38,588 bases of DNA from assembly GCA_027024205.1 (NCBI GenBank), contig JALVST010000061.1, forward strand, positions 1-38,588, in the 5' to 3' direction. The notes under the pieces were generated by a model. It was not told where the DNA came from. It ran no database searches and was given only the letters and a program-made list of their open reading frames with translations. Numbering within the stretch: the stretch's first letter is position 1; each line of letters starts with the position of its first letter. Source of the stretch: Flavobacteriales bacterium (GTDB lineage Bacteria > Bacteroidota > Bacteroidia > Flavobacteriales > Flavobacteriaceae). This document shows, piece by piece, positions 7,418 through 19,175 of this stretch. A program made the position numbers and the translations under genes.

Positions 7418-7795
7418 ATGGCAGATTTAAAAGCATTAGCAGAACAATTGGTTAACTTAACGGTAAAAGAAGTTAACGAATTAGCCGATATTATGAAAGA
7501 AGAATACGGCATTGAACCGGCAGCAGCTGCTGTTGCCGTAGCAGGTCCCGCAGCTGGCGGCGCCGAAGGAGGTGAAGAAGAAAAAACGGAATTTGACGTT
7601 ATTTTGAAAGCTCCCGGCGGTTCCAAATTGGCCGTTGTTAAATTGGTTAAAGAATTAACCGGTCTTGGTCTTAAAGAAGCCAAAGCGGTAGTTGACAGCG
7701 CTCCTGCTCCTGTAAAAGAAGGTGTTTCCAAAGATGAAGCCGAAGGCATCAAAAAATCTTTGGAAGAAGCCGGTGCGGAAGTAGAGCTCAAGTAG
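7418..7795 (+). CDS. rplL: Large ribosomal subunit protein L7/L12
   Basis: The 125-residue acidic stalk protein has an N-terminal dimerisation domain ([20 protein letters not shown]), an Ala/Gly hinge (about 29-51) and the globular C-terminal domain that recruits translation GTPases ([53 protein letters not shown]). It lies 53 bp after rplJ in the standard rplJL order. A nested hairpin follows before rpoB. Confidence 0.97.
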   Translation: MADLKALAEQLVNLTVKEVNELADIMKEEYGIEPAAAAVAVAGPAAGGAEGGEEEKTEFDVILKAPGGSKLAVVKLVKELTGLGLKEAKAVVDSAPAPVKEGVSKDEAEGIKKSLEEAGAEVELK

Positions 7796-7817
7796 TTCTA
7801 ACATAGAATATTTTTTT

Positions 7818-7858
7818 GGTTTAGGTCTTCCCGGTAGGTCCCGGGACAGGCCTAAACC
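7818..7858 (+). terminator. Nested hairpin between rplL and rpoB (candidate attenuator)
   Basis: The outer stem GGTTTAGG (7818-7825)/CCTAAACC (7851-7858) and the inner stem CCCGG (7830-7834)/CCGGG (7841-7845) form one extended structure 23 bp after the rplL stop, followed by ATTTTGC. The rplL-rpoB gap is a known site of partial termination and RNase III processing in other bacteria, which sets the ribosomal protein to polymerase ratio. The same role is inferred here. The U-tract is short, so full termination is unlikely. Confidence 0.55.
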
Positions 7859-7929
7859 ATTTTGCATATAATTATATAATGCACTTTTATGTGCTGATTT
7901 TCAGCCGTTTTAACTTTTTTGATAACCTT

Positions 7930-7937
7930 TAATTTTG
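7930..7937 (+). promoter_or_regulatory. Possible internal promoter -7 box before rpoB
   Basis: TAATTTTG fits TAnnTTTG and lies 10 bp before the rpoB ATG. The -33 position (7907-7910) reads GTTT, not TTTG. Transcription from it would give an almost leaderless rpoB mRNA. It is a weak candidate. Confidence 0.25.
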
Positions 7938-7947
7938 TCCTACCAAT

Positions 7948-10900
7948 ATGGCAAATAAAAACAAAGAACTACCCCGAAAGGATGCCGATAACAGAATCAA
8001 TTTTTCATCTGTTAAACATATTCCGGAATACCCGGATTTATTGGCCATCCAGTTAAAATCTTTTCAAGATTTTTTTCAATTGGAAACCAAACCCGAAAAT
8101 CGAAATAACGAAGGTTTATATAAAACATTTCAAGATAATTTTCCGGTTACCGATACACGTAACCAATTCGAATTATCGTTTCTCGATTATTTTGTTGACC
8201 CGCCTCGTTATTCTATCCGTGAATGTATTGAGCGCGGTTTGACATACAGTGTACCGCTTAAAGCACGCTTGAAATTGGAATGTAATGACCCTGAACACGA
8301 AGAATTTGAAACCGTTGTACAAGATGTTTATCTCGGTACGATTCCTTATATGACACCCAGAGGAACTTTTATCATCAATGGTGCCGAGCGAGTAATTGTT
8401 TCCCAGTTACACCGTTCGCCCGGTGTATTTTTCGGACAATCAATGCATACCAACGGCACCAAATTGTATTCGGCCAGAATCATCCCTTTTAAAGGCTCAT
8501 GGATTGAATTTGCTACCGATATCAATAATGTGATGTATGCTTACATCGACCGTAAAAAGAAATTACCCATTACAACTTTACTGAGAGCCATCGGATATGA
8601 AAGGGATAAAGATATTTTGGAAATATTTGATTTGGCGGATGAAGTTAAAGTCAGTAAAACCGGATTGAAAAAAGTAGTCGGACGTAAATTAGCTGCCCGT
8701 TTGCTCAAAACTTGGCACGAAGATTTTGTTGACGAAGAAACGGGTGAAGTGGTTACAATAGAACGTAACGAAATTATTTTAGACCGTGATACGGTTATTG
8801 AAAAAGAACATATTCAAGATATTTTGGACTCCGGTGCCAAAACCATCCTGCTTCATAAAGAAGATATTTCAAAATCGGATTTTGCAATTATTTATCATAC
8901 CTTACAAAAAGATTCTACCAATTCCGAAATTGAAGCGGTTGAATATATTTACAGATTATTGCGTAATGCCGACCCGCCGGATGCAGAAACGGCCCGGGGT
9001 ATTATTGATAAATTATTCTTCTCAGACCAACGTTACAGTTTGGGTGAGGTAGGGCGTTACAGAATCAACAAAAAATTAGGCTTGGATATTCCTCATGATG
9101 TGCAAGTTTTAACACGTGAGGATATTATTACCATTACCAAACAATTGATAGAGTTAATTAACTCTAAAACGGAAGTGGATGATATAGATCACTTATCAAA
9201 CCGTCGTGTCAAGACTGTCGGGGAACAATTGTCCCAACAATTCGGTGTCGGTTTAGCCCGTATGGTTCGTACGATTAGAGAACGGATGAACGTGCGGGAC
9301 AATGAAGTGTTTACACCGATTGATTTGATTAACGCCAAAACACTGTCATCCGTTATCAAATCGTTTTTCGGAACCAACCAGTTGTCACAATTTATGGATC
9401 AAACCAATCCGTTGTCCGAAATTACCCATAAACGCCGTTTGTCGGCACTCGGACCGGGCGGTTTGACAAGAGAACGGGCAGGATTTGAGGTTCGTGATGT
9501 CCATTATACTCATTACGGCCGGTTGTGTCCTATCGAAACACCTGAAGGACCGAATATCGGTTTGATTTCATCTTTGGCCGTGTTTGCCAAAATTAACGAT
9601 ATGGGCTTTATCGAAACACCTTACCGGGAGGTCGAAAACGGTAAAGTGGCTTATGATAATCCTATTAAATATTTAACCGCCGAGGAAGAGGAAGGTATGA
9701 AAATTGCACAAGCGGAAACTCCGACAGACGATGAAGGCAATATTATTCCCGGGCATTTGGTGGCAAGGGAAGAAGGGGATTTTCCCGTGGTTGATAAAGA
9801 TGAAATCAATTATATGGATGTGGCCCCTAATCAAATTGCTTCCATTTCGGCTTCATTGATCCCTTTCTTAGAACACAATGACGCCAACCGGGCTTTAATG
9901 GGGTCTAACATGATGCGTCAAGCTGTTCCCTTATTGATACCGGAAGCCCCGATTGTAGGTACCGGTATGGAAAGAAAGCTGGTAAAAGATTCCCGTATTT
10001 TGATAAATGCCGAAGGTGACGGGGTGGTAACTTATGTCGATGCAAAAAAAATCATCGTAAAATACGACCGGACCGAAGAAGAACGCTTGGTTAGTTTTGA
10101 TGTGGACGAAAAAGTTTACAACCTGGTTAAATTCAGAAAAACCAATCAAAATACCACTATTAATTTAACGCCGATTGTCAAAAAAGGTGACAGAGTGACC
10201 AAAGGGCAAGTTTTGACCGAAGGCTATGCAACGGATAACGGGGAATTGGCTTTGGGACGGAATTTACGTGTGGCTTTCATGCCTTGGAACGGATATAATT
10301 TTGAGGATGCTATTGTTATCTCGGAAGATGTCGTCAGGAAAGATTATTTTACTTCTTTGCACATTGTAGAACATGCCTTGGAAGTCCGTGATACCAAATT
10401 GGGACAAGAAGAATTGACCAATGATATCCCCAATGTCAGTGAAGAAGCAACCAAAGATTTGGATGAAAACGGTATGATACGCATCGGTGCCGAAGTCAAA
10501 CCCGGTGATATATTGATTGGAAAAGTAACACCGAAAGGCGAATCCGATCCAACACCGGAAGAAAAATTGTTGCGTGCCATCTTCGGTGACAAAGCCGGTG
10601 ATGTAAAAGATGCATCATTAAAAGCTTCGCCATCGTTACAAGGGGTGGTTATTGATAAGAAACTGTTTACCCGTTCTATAAAAGACCGTCGTAAAACGGC
10701 GCAAGATAAAGTTAAAATAGAAGAACTTGAAAAGGATTTTGAAGTTAAATACGAAGCTTTACGTCAAAAATTGATAGAAAAGCTCTTTGTTTTGGTCAAT
10801 GGAAAAACGGCGCAAGGAGTTAAAAATGATTTGGGTAAAGATGTCTTCCCCAAAGGTAAGAAATTTACCCTTAAAATGTTAAACAGTGTTCAAGATTTTG

Positions 10901-11829
10901 AGCATTTAACCCAAGGGACGTGGACGACGGACAAACATCTCAATGAATTGATTTCCGAATTGATTAACAATTATAAAATCCGTGTTAATCAGTTGAAAGG
11001 TAATTTAAGACGTGAAAAATTTGCCATTAGTGTCGGAGATGAATTACCGCCTGGCATTTTAAAACTGGCCAAAGTATTTATCGTCCAAAAACGTAAATTG
11101 AAAGTAGGAGATAAAATGGCCGGACGTCATGGAAACAAAGGTATTGTAGCTAAGATTGTCCGGCGTGAAGATATGCCGTTTATGGAAGACGGTACGCCGG
11201 TTGATATTGTATTGAACCCGCTCGGTGTACCTTCACGGATGAATATCGGTCAGATATATGAAACCGTTTTAGGTTGGGTAGGCCTTAAAACCGGTAAAAA
11301 GTTTGCGACACCTATCTTTGACGGTGCTTCGGAAGACGATATTATCGCTTTGACCAAAGAAGCCGGTTTACCCGAATTCGGAGAAACCTATTTGTATGAC
11401 GGTGGAACGGGAGAGCGTTTTGACCAACCGGCAACCGTAGGGGTTATCTATATGTTAAAACTCGGTCATATGATTGATGATAAGATGCATGCCCGTTCTA
11501 TCGGACCGTATTCATTGATTACCCAGCAGCCTCTGGGCGGTAAAGCTTTGTTCGGAGGGCAACGTCTCGGAGAAATGGAAGTTTGGGCACTGGAAGCTTA
11601 CGGGGCTTCTCATACTTTACAGGAAATGCTCACCATTAAATCTGACGATGTAATGGGACGAACCAAAGCTTATGAAGCCATCGTAAAAGGAGAAACCATG
11701 CCCGAACCGGGTATCCCCGAATCGTTTAACGTGTTGATGCACGAACTTAAAGGGCTGGGTCTGGATATCAGACTTGAAGATAAAGAAGGAAATGATGTTT
11801 TGGAAAAAGCAAAAACAAATAAATTTTAA
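7948..11829 (+). CDS. rpoB: DNA-directed RNA polymerase subunit beta
   Basis: The 1293-residue beta subunit forms one side of the polymerase cleft. Visible landmarks are the N-terminal lobe ([14 protein letters not shown]), fork region, the rifampicin-binding cluster at about 474-506 ([20 protein letters not shown] then RLSALGPGG), the C-terminal [14 protein letters not shown] segment and the final [20 protein letters not shown] clamp-anchor motif. The cluster keeps the Asp, His and Ser residues whose changes usually confer rifampicin resistance, so a sensitive enzyme is expected. The start [11 protein letters not shown] is typical of the phylum. rpoC follows after 15 bp. Confidence 0.98.
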   Translation: MANKNKELPRKDADNRINFSSVKHIPEYPDLLAIQLKSFQDFFQLETKPENRNNEGLYKTFQDNFPVTDTRNQFELSFLDYFVDPPRYSIRECIERGLTYSVPLKARLKLECNDPEHEEFETVVQDVYLGTIPYMTPRGTFIINGAERVIVSQLHRSPGVFFGQSMHTNGTKLYSARIIPFKGSWIEFATDINNVMYAYIDRKKKLPITTLLRAIGYERDKDILEIFDLADEVKVSKTGLKKVVGRKLAARLLKTWHEDFVDEETGEVVTIERNEIILDRDTVIEKEHIQDILDSGAKTILLHKEDISKSDFAIIYHTLQKDSTNSEIEAVEYIYRLLRNADPPDAETARGIIDKLFFSDQRYSLGEVGRYRINKKLGLDIPHDVQVLTREDIITITKQLIELINSKTEVDDIDHLSNRRVKTVGEQLSQQFGVGLARMVRTIRERMNVRDNEVFTPIDLINAKTLSSVIKSFFGTNQLSQFMDQTNPLSEITHKRRLSALGPGGLTRERAGFEVRDVHYTHYGRLCPIETPEGPNIGLISSLAVFAKINDMGFIETPYREVENGKVAYDNPIKYLTAEEEEGMKIAQAETPTDDEGNIIPGHLVAREEGDFPVVDKDEINYMDVAPNQIASISASLIPFLEHNDANRALMGSNMMRQAVPLLIPEAPIVGTGMERKLVKDSRILINAEGDGVVTYVDAKKIIVKYDRTEEERLVSFDVDEKVYNLVKFRKTNQNTTINLTPIVKKGDRVTKGQVLTEGYATDNGELALGRNLRVAFMPWNGYNFEDAIVISEDVVRKDYFTSLHIVEHALEVRDTKLGQEELTNDIPNVSEEATKDLDENGMIRIGAEVKPGDILIGKVTPKGESDPTPEEKLLRAIFGDKAGDVKDASLKASPSLQGVVIDKKLFTRSIKDRRKTAQDKVKIEELEKDFEVKYEALRQKLIEKLFVLVNGKTAQGVKNDLGKDVFPKGKKFTLKMLNSVQDFEHLTQGTWTTDKHLNELISELINNYKIRVNQLKGNLRREKFAISVGDELPPGILKLAKVFIVQKRKLKVGDKMAGRHGNKGIVAKIVRREDMPFMEDGTPVDIVLNPLGVPSRMNIGQIYETVLGWVGLKTGKKFATPIFDGASEDDIIALTKEAGLPEFGETYLYDGGTGERFDQPATVGVIYMLKLGHMIDDKMHARSIGPYSLITQQPLGGKALFGGQRLGEMEVWALEAYGASHTLQEMLTIKSDDVMGRTKAYEAIVKGETMPEPGIPESFNVLMHELKGLGLDIRLEDKEGNDVLEKAKTNKF

Positions 11830-11844
11830 TACAAGCAAATAATT

Positions 11845-14800
11845 ATGGCTAAAAAGAAGAAAAAATATACAACCATTAAATTTGATAGAATTTCGATAGC
11901 TTTATCTTCACCGGAACGCATCAAAAAAGCGTCGCGTGGAGAAGTCTTAAAACCTGAAACTATCAATTACAGAACGCATAAACCCGAAAGAGACGGTTTG
12001 TTTTGCGAACGTATTTTCGGACCTGTCAAAGATTATGAATGTGCTTGTGGAAAATATAAACGTATCAGATATAAAGGGATTGTCTGTGACCGTTGTGGTG
12101 TTGAAGTAACCGAAAAGAAAGTCAGAAGAGAACGTGTCGGTCATATCGAATTGGTCGTACCTGTCGTGCATATCTGGTATTTCCGTTCATTGCCTAACAA
12201 AATCGGTTATTTGCTCGGATTACCGACCAAAAAATTGGAAATGATTGTTTATTACGAACGTTATGTGGTCATCAATCCGGGACCGGCTGTCGATGCCGAA
12301 GGCAATCCGGTTAAAAAAATGCAGTTTTTGACCGAAGAAGAATATCAGGAAATATTGGAAAAATTGCCGCCTGATAACGAATATTTGGAAGATAACGATC
12401 CGAATAAATTCGTTGCCAAAATGGGTGGTGAAGCCATTCGTGATTTATTGGCTTCCATTGATTTGAACGAATTGTCTTACGAACTGCGTCACAAAGCCAG
12501 TCACGAGACATCCAAGCAACGAAAAACCGAAGCACTCAAACGTTTGCAAGTAGTTGAAGCTTTTAGAAAAGCCAACGAAAAACGTCCCAACAAACCGGAA
12601 TGGATGGTGATGAATATCATTCCGGTTATTCCACCCGAATTGCGACCTTTGGTTCCGTTGGATGGGGGACGTTTCGCCACTTCCGATTTGAATGATTTGT
12701 ATCGCCGGGTTATTATCCGTAATAACCGCTTAAAACGTCTGATGGATATCAAAGCACCGGAAGTTATTTTACGTAATGAAAAACGTATGTTGCAAGAAGC
12801 GGTTGATTCGCTTTTTGATAATACCCGTAAATCATCGGCAGTAAAAACCGAATCTAACAGACCATTAAAATCTTTATCCGATTCGTTGAAAGGTAAACAA
12901 GGACGATTCCGTCAAAACTTGTTAGGTAAACGGGTTGATTATTCCGCCCGTTCGGTCATTGTGGTCGGACCCAATTTAAAATTATATGAAGCCGGTATCC
13001 CTAAGGATATGGCGGCCGAATTGTACAAACCTTTCATCATAAGAAAATTATTGGAACGTGGTGTTGTCAAAACCGTTAAATCGGCTAAGAAAATTATAGA
13101 CCGTAAAGATCCGATTGTTTGGGATATTTTGGAAAATGTATTGAAAGGACATCCCATATTGCTCAACCGTGCGCCGACTTTGCACCGTTTGGGTATTCAA
13201 GCCTTTCAACCAAAATTAATCGAAGGAAAAGCCATTCGTTTGCATCCTTTGGTTTGTACGGCATTTAATGCGGATTTTGACGGGGACCAGATGGCGGTTC
13301 ATTTGCCGTTAGGGCCTCAAGCTATTTTAGAATCACAACTTTTGATGTTGGCCTCTCAAAACATATTAAATCCGGCTAACGGTTCGCCAATTACGGTACC
13401 GTCACAAGATATGGTTTTGGGATTGTATTATATCACTAAACAGCGTAAAGGTGTCCGTGGAGAAGGTATGACTTTTTATTCGCCCGAAGAAGTGAAAATA
13501 GCTTTGAATGAAGGTAAGGTGGATATTCATGCCGGTATCAAAGTCTTGATAACGGATTATGATGAGCAAGGTAATGCTTTTGAACATATTATAGACACAA
13601 CCGTTGGACGTGTGCTGTTTAATGAAGTAAAACCGGACGGGGTGCCTTTTATCAATCAATTGTTAACAAAAGGTTCGTTAAGAGGCATTATTTCAACCAT
13701 TTTAAAACGGACGGATATACCGACTACGGCCAAATTTTTGGACGCAATTAAACAAATGGGATATTACTATGCATTTAAAGGTGGTCTGTCGTTCGGCTTG
13801 AGCAATATTATGGTACCGGAAGAGAAGAAGAGTATTATTTCCAAAGCTCAGGCAGAAGTGGATGAAATCAAATACCAATATTCACTAGGTGATATTTCTC
13901 AAAAAGAACGTTATAATAAAACGGTTGATGTTTGGACAAGTGCTAATGCAGAATTAACAAAAATCTTAATGAACCGTATTACCAATGATGCCGAAGGATT
14001 TAATTCGGTATATATGATGTTGGACTCCGGTGCAAGGGGTTCGAGAGACCAGATTCGTCAGTTGATAGGTATGCGTGGTTTGATGGCCAAACCTAAAAAA
14101 TCTACTGCCGGAGGCGGTGAAGTTATTGAAAATCCGATTTTATCCAATTTTAAAGAAGGTTTATCCATTCAAGAATACTTTATATCTACGCACGGTGCCC
14201 GTAAAGGTTTGGCCGATACCGCATTAAAAACGGCCGATGCCGGGTATTTGACCAGACGTTTGGTCGATGTTTCGCAGGATGTAGTGGTTAGAGAAGAAGA
14301 CTGTGGTACGTTGAGAGGTATTGAAGTAACGGCTTTGAAGAAAAATAACGAAGAAGTGGAATCTTTGGGCGAACGTATTTTGGGACGTGTTGCACTTGAT
14401 GATATTTATGATCCGGAAACCGAAGAATTGATTTTGCCGGCCGGTGAAGAAATAACCGAACAAGTCATTGAGAGAATCGAACAAACTAGTATTACTTCCG
14501 TTGAAGTCCGTTCTCCTTTGACATGTGAAGCCAAACATGGAATTTGTGCCAAATGTTACGGTCGCAATTTGGCAACCGGTGAAATGGTTGAGAAAGGAGA
14601 AGCTGTTGGTGTTATCGCTGCACAGTCTATCGGGGAGCCCGGAACACAGTTAACTTTGAGAACGTTCCACCAAGGGGGGGTTGCCGGTAATGTTTCACAA
14701 GAGTCCAATATTTTGGCAAAAGTTGACGGTATCGTTCAGATTGACGAGTTGAAAACCGTTAAGTATGAAGAAGATAATGTCGAAATCGTTATTTCCAGAA

Positions 14801-16125
14801 CATCCGAAGTGAAAATTATCGGAGAAAAATCAGGCAAGGTTTTAAGTACACATCAATTACCTTACGGTGCCCGTTTGTATAAAAAACCCGGAGACAAAGT
14901 ATTAAAAGGTGAAATTGTAGCGGAATGGGATCCTTGGAACTCTGTGATTGTTTCCGAATTCAGTGGAAAGGTAGTGTTTGAAAATATCATTCAAGGCGTA
15001 ACTTATCAACTTGAAAAAGATGATCAAACCAATCGTGAAGAGAAAGTAATTTCGGAAAGTAAAAACAAAAAGTTGATTCCTACTCTAAAAATTGTAGACG
15101 ATAACGGTGAGGTATTACGTTCTTACAACTTGCCGTTGGGAGCCCGTATTAATGTTGAAGAAGGAAAGAAAATCAAAAAAGGAACCGTCTTGGTAAAAAT
15201 TCCGAGAAAATCGGTTAAAGCCGGCGATATTACCGGTGGTTTACCGCGAGTTACCGAATTGTTTGAAGCACGAAATCCTTCTAATCCGGCTGTGGTTTCC
15301 GAAATTGATGGTTTTGTTTCTTTCGGAAAAATCAAACGGGGTAACAGGGAAATCATTGTGAAGGCCAAAACCGGTGATGAAAAAAAATATTTGATAAAAT
15401 TATCCAATCAAATATTGGTGCAAGAAAATGACTTTATTCGTGCCGGTACACCTCTGTCAGACGGTGCTATTACGCCTAATGATATTTTAAAAATCAAAGG
15501 CCCTTCTGCCGTTCAACAATATTTGGTAAACGAAGTGCAAGAAGTCTATCGTTTGCAAGGGGTAAAAATTAATGACAAGCATTTTGAAGTGGTTGTCAGA
15601 CAAATGATGCAAAAAGTAATGATTGAAGATTCCGGAGATACGACCTTCTTGCCGGGCGAATTGGTTCATAAGTTTGATTTTATCGATGAAAATGACCGTA
15701 TTTTGTCTATGAAAGTTGTTGAAGATCCGGGTGATTCTCAAAACTTTAAAGCCGGTCAATTGATAACCCCGAGACAATTAAGAGAAGAAAATTCCGTATT
15801 GAGACGGCAAGATAAAAAATTGGTTGTAACGCGTGATGTTATACCGGCAAAAGCATCTCCTGTCTTGCAAGGAATAACGAAAGCCGCTTTGCAAACCAAA
15901 TCCTTTATATCGGCTGCATCTTTCCAGGAAACGACCAAAGTGTTAAATGAGGCTGCTATCAGAGCAAAAGTTGACGATTTGGAAGGTTTGAAGGAAAATG
16001 TAATTGTAGGACGAAAAATACCGGCCGGAACAGGCTTGAAAGAGTATGATAATATAGCCGTTTCTCAAAAAGAGGATTACGAAAAAATGATTATTGACAA
16101 AATCCAAGATAATATGTTAGATTAA
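11845..16125 (+). CDS. rpoC: DNA-directed RNA polymerase subunit beta'
   Basis: The 1426-residue beta' subunit carries the catalytic centre. The N-terminal zinc ribbon has Cys66, Cys68, Cys81 and Cys84. The absolutely conserved [12 protein letters not shown] motif, whose Asp residues hold the catalytic Mg, lies near residue 475. A second zinc site is formed by the Cys in DCGTLRG (about 820) and [11 protein letters not shown] (about 894-904). The trigger loop region follows ([19 protein letters not shown]). Length is normal for Bacteroidetes, with inserted barrel-sandwich domains in the C-terminal part. It is transcribed with rpoB. Confidence 0.98.
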   Translation: MAKKKKKYTTIKFDRISIALSSPERIKKASRGEVLKPETINYRTHKPERDGLFCERIFGPVKDYECACGKYKRIRYKGIVCDRCGVEVTEKKVRRERVGHIELVVPVVHIWYFRSLPNKIGYLLGLPTKKLEMIVYYERYVVINPGPAVDAEGNPVKKMQFLTEEEYQEILEKLPPDNEYLEDNDPNKFVAKMGGEAIRDLLASIDLNELSYELRHKASHETSKQRKTEALKRLQVVEAFRKANEKRPNKPEWMVMNIIPVIPPELRPLVPLDGGRFATSDLNDLYRRVIIRNNRLKRLMDIKAPEVILRNEKRMLQEAVDSLFDNTRKSSAVKTESNRPLKSLSDSLKGKQGRFRQNLLGKRVDYSARSVIVVGPNLKLYEAGIPKDMAAELYKPFIIRKLLERGVVKTVKSAKKIIDRKDPIVWDILENVLKGHPILLNRAPTLHRLGIQAFQPKLIEGKAIRLHPLVCTAFNADFDGDQMAVHLPLGPQAILESQLLMLASQNILNPANGSPITVPSQDMVLGLYYITKQRKGVRGEGMTFYSPEEVKIALNEGKVDIHAGIKVLITDYDEQGNAFEHIIDTTVGRVLFNEVKPDGVPFINQLLTKGSLRGIISTILKRTDIPTTAKFLDAIKQMGYYYAFKGGLSFGLSNIMVPEEKKSIISKAQAEVDEIKYQYSLGDISQKERYNKTVDVWTSANAELTKILMNRITNDAEGFNSVYMMLDSGARGSRDQIRQLIGMRGLMAKPKKSTAGGGEVIENPILSNFKEGLSIQEYFISTHGARKGLADTALKTADAGYLTRRLVDVSQDVVVREEDCGTLRGIEVTALKKNNEEVESLGERILGRVALDDIYDPETEELILPAGEEITEQVIERIEQTSITSVEVRSPLTCEAKHGICAKCYGRNLATGEMVEKGEAVGVIAAQSIGEPGTQLTLRTFHQGGVAGNVSQESNILAKVDGIVQIDELKTVKYEEDNVEIVISRTSEVKIIGEKSGKVLSTHQLPYGARLYKKPGDKVLKGEIVAEWDPWNSVIVSEFSGKVVFENIIQGVTYQLEKDDQTNREEKVISESKNKKLIPTLKIVDDNGEVLRSYNLPLGARINVEEGKKIKKGTVLVKIPRKSVKAGDITGGLPRVTELFEARNPSNPAVVSEIDGFVSFGKIKRGNREIIVKAKTGDEKKYLIKLSNQILVQENDFIRAGTPLSDGAITPNDILKIKGPSAVQQYLVNEVQEVYRLQGVKINDKHFEVVVRQMMQKVMIEDSGDTTFLPGELVHKFDFIDENDRILSMKVVEDPGDSQNFKAGQLITPRQLREENSVLRRQDKKLVVTRDVIPAKASPVLQGITKAALQTKSFISAASFQETTKVLNEAAIRAKVDDLEGLKENVIVGRKIPAGTGLKEYDNIAVSQKEDYEKMIIDKIQDNMLD

Positions 16126-16159
16126 TATGCTCTTGGAAAGTATAAAAAAACATATAATT

Positions 16160-16468
16160 ATGAGCGAACAAAAACAACAACAGATAAATATAGAATTGCC
16201 CGAAGAGGTTGCCGACGGAGTCTACGCCAATTTGGCGGTGATTAATCACTCGGCATCCGAATTTATAATTGATTTTATCAAAATTATGCCGGGAGTCCCC
16301 AAAGCCAAAGTAAAATCGCGTATCATTTTAACCCCGCAACACGCCAAGCGTTTGGTCAGGGCTTTAAGTGATAATGTCAAGCGTTTTGAAAGCGTTCACG
16401 GGACGATTAAAGATTATGAAAAAGCCGGAATGCCTCCGATTAATTTCGGTCGCGGTAGTGAGGCTTAA
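16160..16468 (+). CDS. DUF3467 family protein
   Basis: This 102-residue protein has the DUF3467 pattern: INIELPEEVADGVYANLAVI, HSASEFIIDFIKIMPG, KAKVKSRIILTPQHAKRL and a C-terminal INFGRG. The function is unknown. In Bacteroidetes it commonly sits right after rpoC, as here, and may be a small accessory of transcription or translation (inference from context only). The ATG at 16160 (MSEQKQQQ) was chosen over an in-frame ATG at 16127 because it matches the family N terminus. A strong terminator follows. Confidence 0.85.
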   Translation: MSEQKQQQINIELPEEVADGVYANLAVINHSASEFIIDFIKIMPGVPKAKVKSRIILTPQHAKRLVRALSDNVKRFESVHGTIKDYEKAGMPPINFGRGSEA

Positions 16469-16489
16469 TAATTATATAAGTAAATTCCG

Positions 16490-16522
16490 AAAAACCGCTT
16501 GAGAAAAATCAAGCGGTTTTTT
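16490..16522 (+). terminator. Intrinsic terminator of the rpoBC-DUF3467 operon
   Basis: AAAAACCGCTTGA (16490-16502) and TCAAGCGGTTTTTT (16509-16522) form a perfect stem with a GAAAAA loop and a 3' T-tract. It lies 21 bp after the DUF3467 stop and closes the block that starts at the tRNA cluster. Confidence 0.9.
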
Positions 16523-16637
16523 ATACTTAATAGTTCAACTAATCATAGTGTTTTATATGGTAACAGATGTATTATTTTACTTTTGTAGAGAAGTATTGAA
16601 TAATTGAATAATTTTTTATAATTATAACTTTTTGCCG

Positions 16638-16645
16638 TAAATTTG
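16638..16645 (+). promoter_or_regulatory. Putative pheT promoter (-7 box TAAATTTG)
   Basis: TAAATTTG matches TAnnTTTG 19 bp before the pheT ATG. The -33 area (about 16613-16617) is a T run without G. A second TAnnTTTG match, TACTTTTG, lies at 16578-16585 and could be an alternative start. Both lie after the rpoBC terminator, so pheT appears independently transcribed. Confidence 0.5.
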
Positions 16646-16664
16646 TTCTCTAAATTTTGAATAA

Positions 16665-19100
16665 ATGAAGATATCTTATAATTGGTTAAAACAGTTTATA
16701 GACATTGATTGGCCGGTGGAAAAAACCGGAGAATTACTGACCGATTTGGGTTTGGAAGTGGAAGGTATTGAGTTATTTGAATCGGTAAAAGGCGGATTGA
16801 AAGGGGTGGTAACCGGAAAAGTTTTGGAAGTTTACAAACATCCTAATGCCGATAAATTGTCTATAACAAAAGTGGATTTGGGAACAGGCGAACCGGTTCA
16901 GATTGTTTGTGGCGCTCCCAATGTAGCCGCGGGTCAAATTGTGCCTGTGGCAACCGTCGGAACTGTTTTGTACGATAAAAACAATCAAGAATTTAAAATA
17001 AAAAAAGGTAAAATCAGAGGCGAAGTCAGTTACGGAATGATTTGTGCCGAAGACGAGTTGGGTTTGGGCGATAATCACGACGGCATCATGGTATTGGATG
17101 AATCCGTTGAAATTGGTAAAAAACTCAGTGAAGTGATGGCTGTTGAAACCGATGAAGTTTTTGAAATAGGTTTAACACCTAACCGTGCCGACGCCATGAG
17201 TCATCTGGGGGTTGCCAGAGATTTAAAAGCCGGTTTGACACATCTCAATGAGCCGGTTAATTTTAATACGCCTTCCGTTTCAAAATTTAATATTGACAGC
17301 AAGATTCGCCCCATTCAAATAGAAATAATTGATAAAGATAAATGTCCGAGATACGCCGGTATCACTATAAAAAATGTCAAAATAGGCCCTTCGCCAAAGT
17401 GGCTGCAAAACCGTTTGAAGGCCATTGGTTTATCTCCGATTAACAATGTGGTCGATATAACCAATTACGTGATGCATGAATTGGGGCAACCTTTGCATGC
17501 TTTTGATGCGGAAAAAATTCACGGTCAAAAAATTATCGTAAAAACCGCCGAACCGGGAGATACATTGGTAACTTTGGACGGGGTTGAACGTCAACTACAT
17601 CCCGAAGATTTGATTATTTATAATGAAAAAACACCAATGGTTATAGCCGGTGTTTTCGGAGGTATAGATTCGGGAATCACGGAAGAAACGACCAATATAT
17701 TTTTGGAAAGTGCTTATTTTGACCCTGTTACGGTTCGTAAAGTAGCCAAAAGGCACGGCTTGAATACCGATTCTTCTTTTAGATTTGAACGGGGGATTGA
17801 CCCGGATATGACCGTTTATGCCTTAAAACGGGCGGTAACTTTGATCAAAGAATTTGCCGGTGCTGAAATTGTAACGGATTTGATAGATGTTTATCCTAAC
17901 AAGATAGAATCGTATAATATCTCTTTGTCATACGATTATTTGAATACTTTGACCGGCAATATCATTGATAAAAATGTCATAAAAAATATTTTGGCCTCGT
18001 TGGAGATAAAGATTGCATCTGAAACCGAACACGGTTTAAATCTTGTGGTACCGCCTTACCGGGTTGATGTTACCCGTCCTGCCGATGTGGTTGAAGAAAT
18101 TTTACGGGTTTACGGATACAATAATATAGATTTTTCTACCAAAATAAATGCCAGTGTCGAGGTGTCCGATAAATTAGCCTCTTATAAAGTGGAGAATATC
18201 GTATCGGAATTGTTACGGTCCCGCGGTTTTACAGAAATTATGTCCAATTCGTTGACAACACCGAAATATTTGGAACTGTCAACTCAAATTGATAGACAAA
18301 CAACGGTTGAAATACTTAATCCGTTGAGTAGTGATTTAAGTGTGTTGAGACAATCAATGTTGTTCAGTGCTTTGGAATCGGTTGCTTATAATATGAATAG
18401 AAAACAACCGGATTTGAAATTTTTTGAATTCGGTAAGGTCTATAACCGGTATGGTGAAAGAAGATATGTGGAAGAAAAGCATCTGTCTATGGTCATGACA
18501 GGCAAACTGATACCTGAAAATTGGTTGGAAACGTCGCAACAAACCGGCTTTTACCATCTAAAAGGACAAGTGGAAGCCATATTGAAGCGTTTCGCTATCG
18601 ATGATTATAAGATAAAACCCGCTGACAATAATGATCTATATGAAAGTATTGTTTATGAAGTGGCGAAAAAACCGGTGGTAAGTCTGGGAAAAGTAAAACC
18701 GGGGATAAGGAAATTTTTTGATATCAATAAAGATATATATTATGCCGATTTTATTTGGGATCATCTATTGGAAGTCTTAAAGAAAAACACACGGCTAGTG
18801 TATAATGCAATACCGAGATTCCCATCGGTGAGACGCGATTTGGCATTGGAAATAGATAAAAAAGTGAGTTATAAAGATTTGTATGATGCTGCTTTTGATG
18901 TAGAAAGAAAATTGTTGCAAGGCGTCAATTTATTTGATGTATATGAAGGGGATAAAATAGCTGAAGGGAAAAAGTCTTATGCTTTAAGTTTTATATTACA
19001 AGACAAACAAAAGACGTTGAATGATAAGCAGATAGATAAAGTTATGAACAAAATATTCAAAGCTTTTGAACAAAAATTCGGGGCTAAACTACGAAATTAG
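16665..19100 (+). CDS. pheT: Phenylalanine--tRNA ligase beta subunit
   Basis: The 811-residue subunit partners PheS in the alpha2-beta2 synthetase. The order of domains is as expected: N-terminal MKISYNWLKQFIDIDWPVEK, EMAP-like tRNA-binding OB fold at about 40-150 (HPNADKLSITKVDLG, VCGAPNVAAGQIVP), B3/4 editing domain (LTPNRADAMSHLGVARDL; INNVVDITNYVMHELGQPLH), B5 (VPPYRVDVTRPADVVEEILR), the catalytic-like core, and the ferredoxin-fold anticodon-binding domain at the end (FPSVRRDLALEID, SYALSFILQDKQKTL). Length is typical. pheS is not adjacent, which is common in this phylum. Confidence 0.97.
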   Translation: MKISYNWLKQFIDIDWPVEKTGELLTDLGLEVEGIELFESVKGGLKGVVTGKVLEVYKHPNADKLSITKVDLGTGEPVQIVCGAPNVAAGQIVPVATVGTVLYDKNNQEFKIKKGKIRGEVSYGMICAEDELGLGDNHDGIMVLDESVEIGKKLSEVMAVETDEVFEIGLTPNRADAMSHLGVARDLKAGLTHLNEPVNFNTPSVSKFNIDSKIRPIQIEIIDKDKCPRYAGITIKNVKIGPSPKWLQNRLKAIGLSPINNVVDITNYVMHELGQPLHAFDAEKIHGQKIIVKTAEPGDTLVTLDGVERQLHPEDLIIYNEKTPMVIAGVFGGIDSGITEETTNIFLESAYFDPVTVRKVAKRHGLNTDSSFRFERGIDPDMTVYALKRAVTLIKEFAGAEIVTDLIDVYPNKIESYNISLSYDYLNTLTGNIIDKNVIKNILASLEIKIASETEHGLNLVVPPYRVDVTRPADVVEEILRVYGYNNIDFSTKINASVEVSDKLASYKVENIVSELLRSRGFTEIMSNSLTTPKYLELSTQIDRQTTVEILNPLSSDLSVLRQSMLFSALESVAYNMNRKQPDLKFFEFGKVYNRYGERRYVEEKHLSMVMTGKLIPENWLETSQQTGFYHLKGQVEAILKRFAIDDYKIKPADNNDLYESIVYEVAKKPVVSLGKVKPGIRKFFDINKDIYYADFIWDHLLEVLKKNTRLVYNAIPRFPSVRRDLALEIDKKVSYKDLYDAAFDVERKLLQGVNLFDVYEGDKIAEGKKSYALSFILQDKQKTLNDKQIDKVMNKIFKAFEQKFGAKLRN

Positions 19101-19116
19101 ATACTTTACAGGAATA

Positions 19117-19155
19117 AAAAAAAGAGGCTGCCCTTTTGAGACAGCCTCTTTTTTT
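19117..19155. terminator. Bidirectional terminator between pheT and accC
   Basis: AAAAAAAGAGGCTG (19117-19130) pairs with CAGCCTCTTTTTTT (19142-19155) around an 11-nt loop. The T-tract on one strand and the A-tract on the other let the hairpin serve both converging genes, pheT (plus) and accC (minus). Confidence 0.85.
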
Positions 19156-19175
19156 GTTGTATTATTAATCAAAAT

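Noticed and set aside
7399-7791. Minus-strand ORF of 130 codons opposite rplL
   Set aside because: It is antisense to the Ala-rich L7/L12 gene; the Ser/Ala-rich composition is a by-product of its codons.
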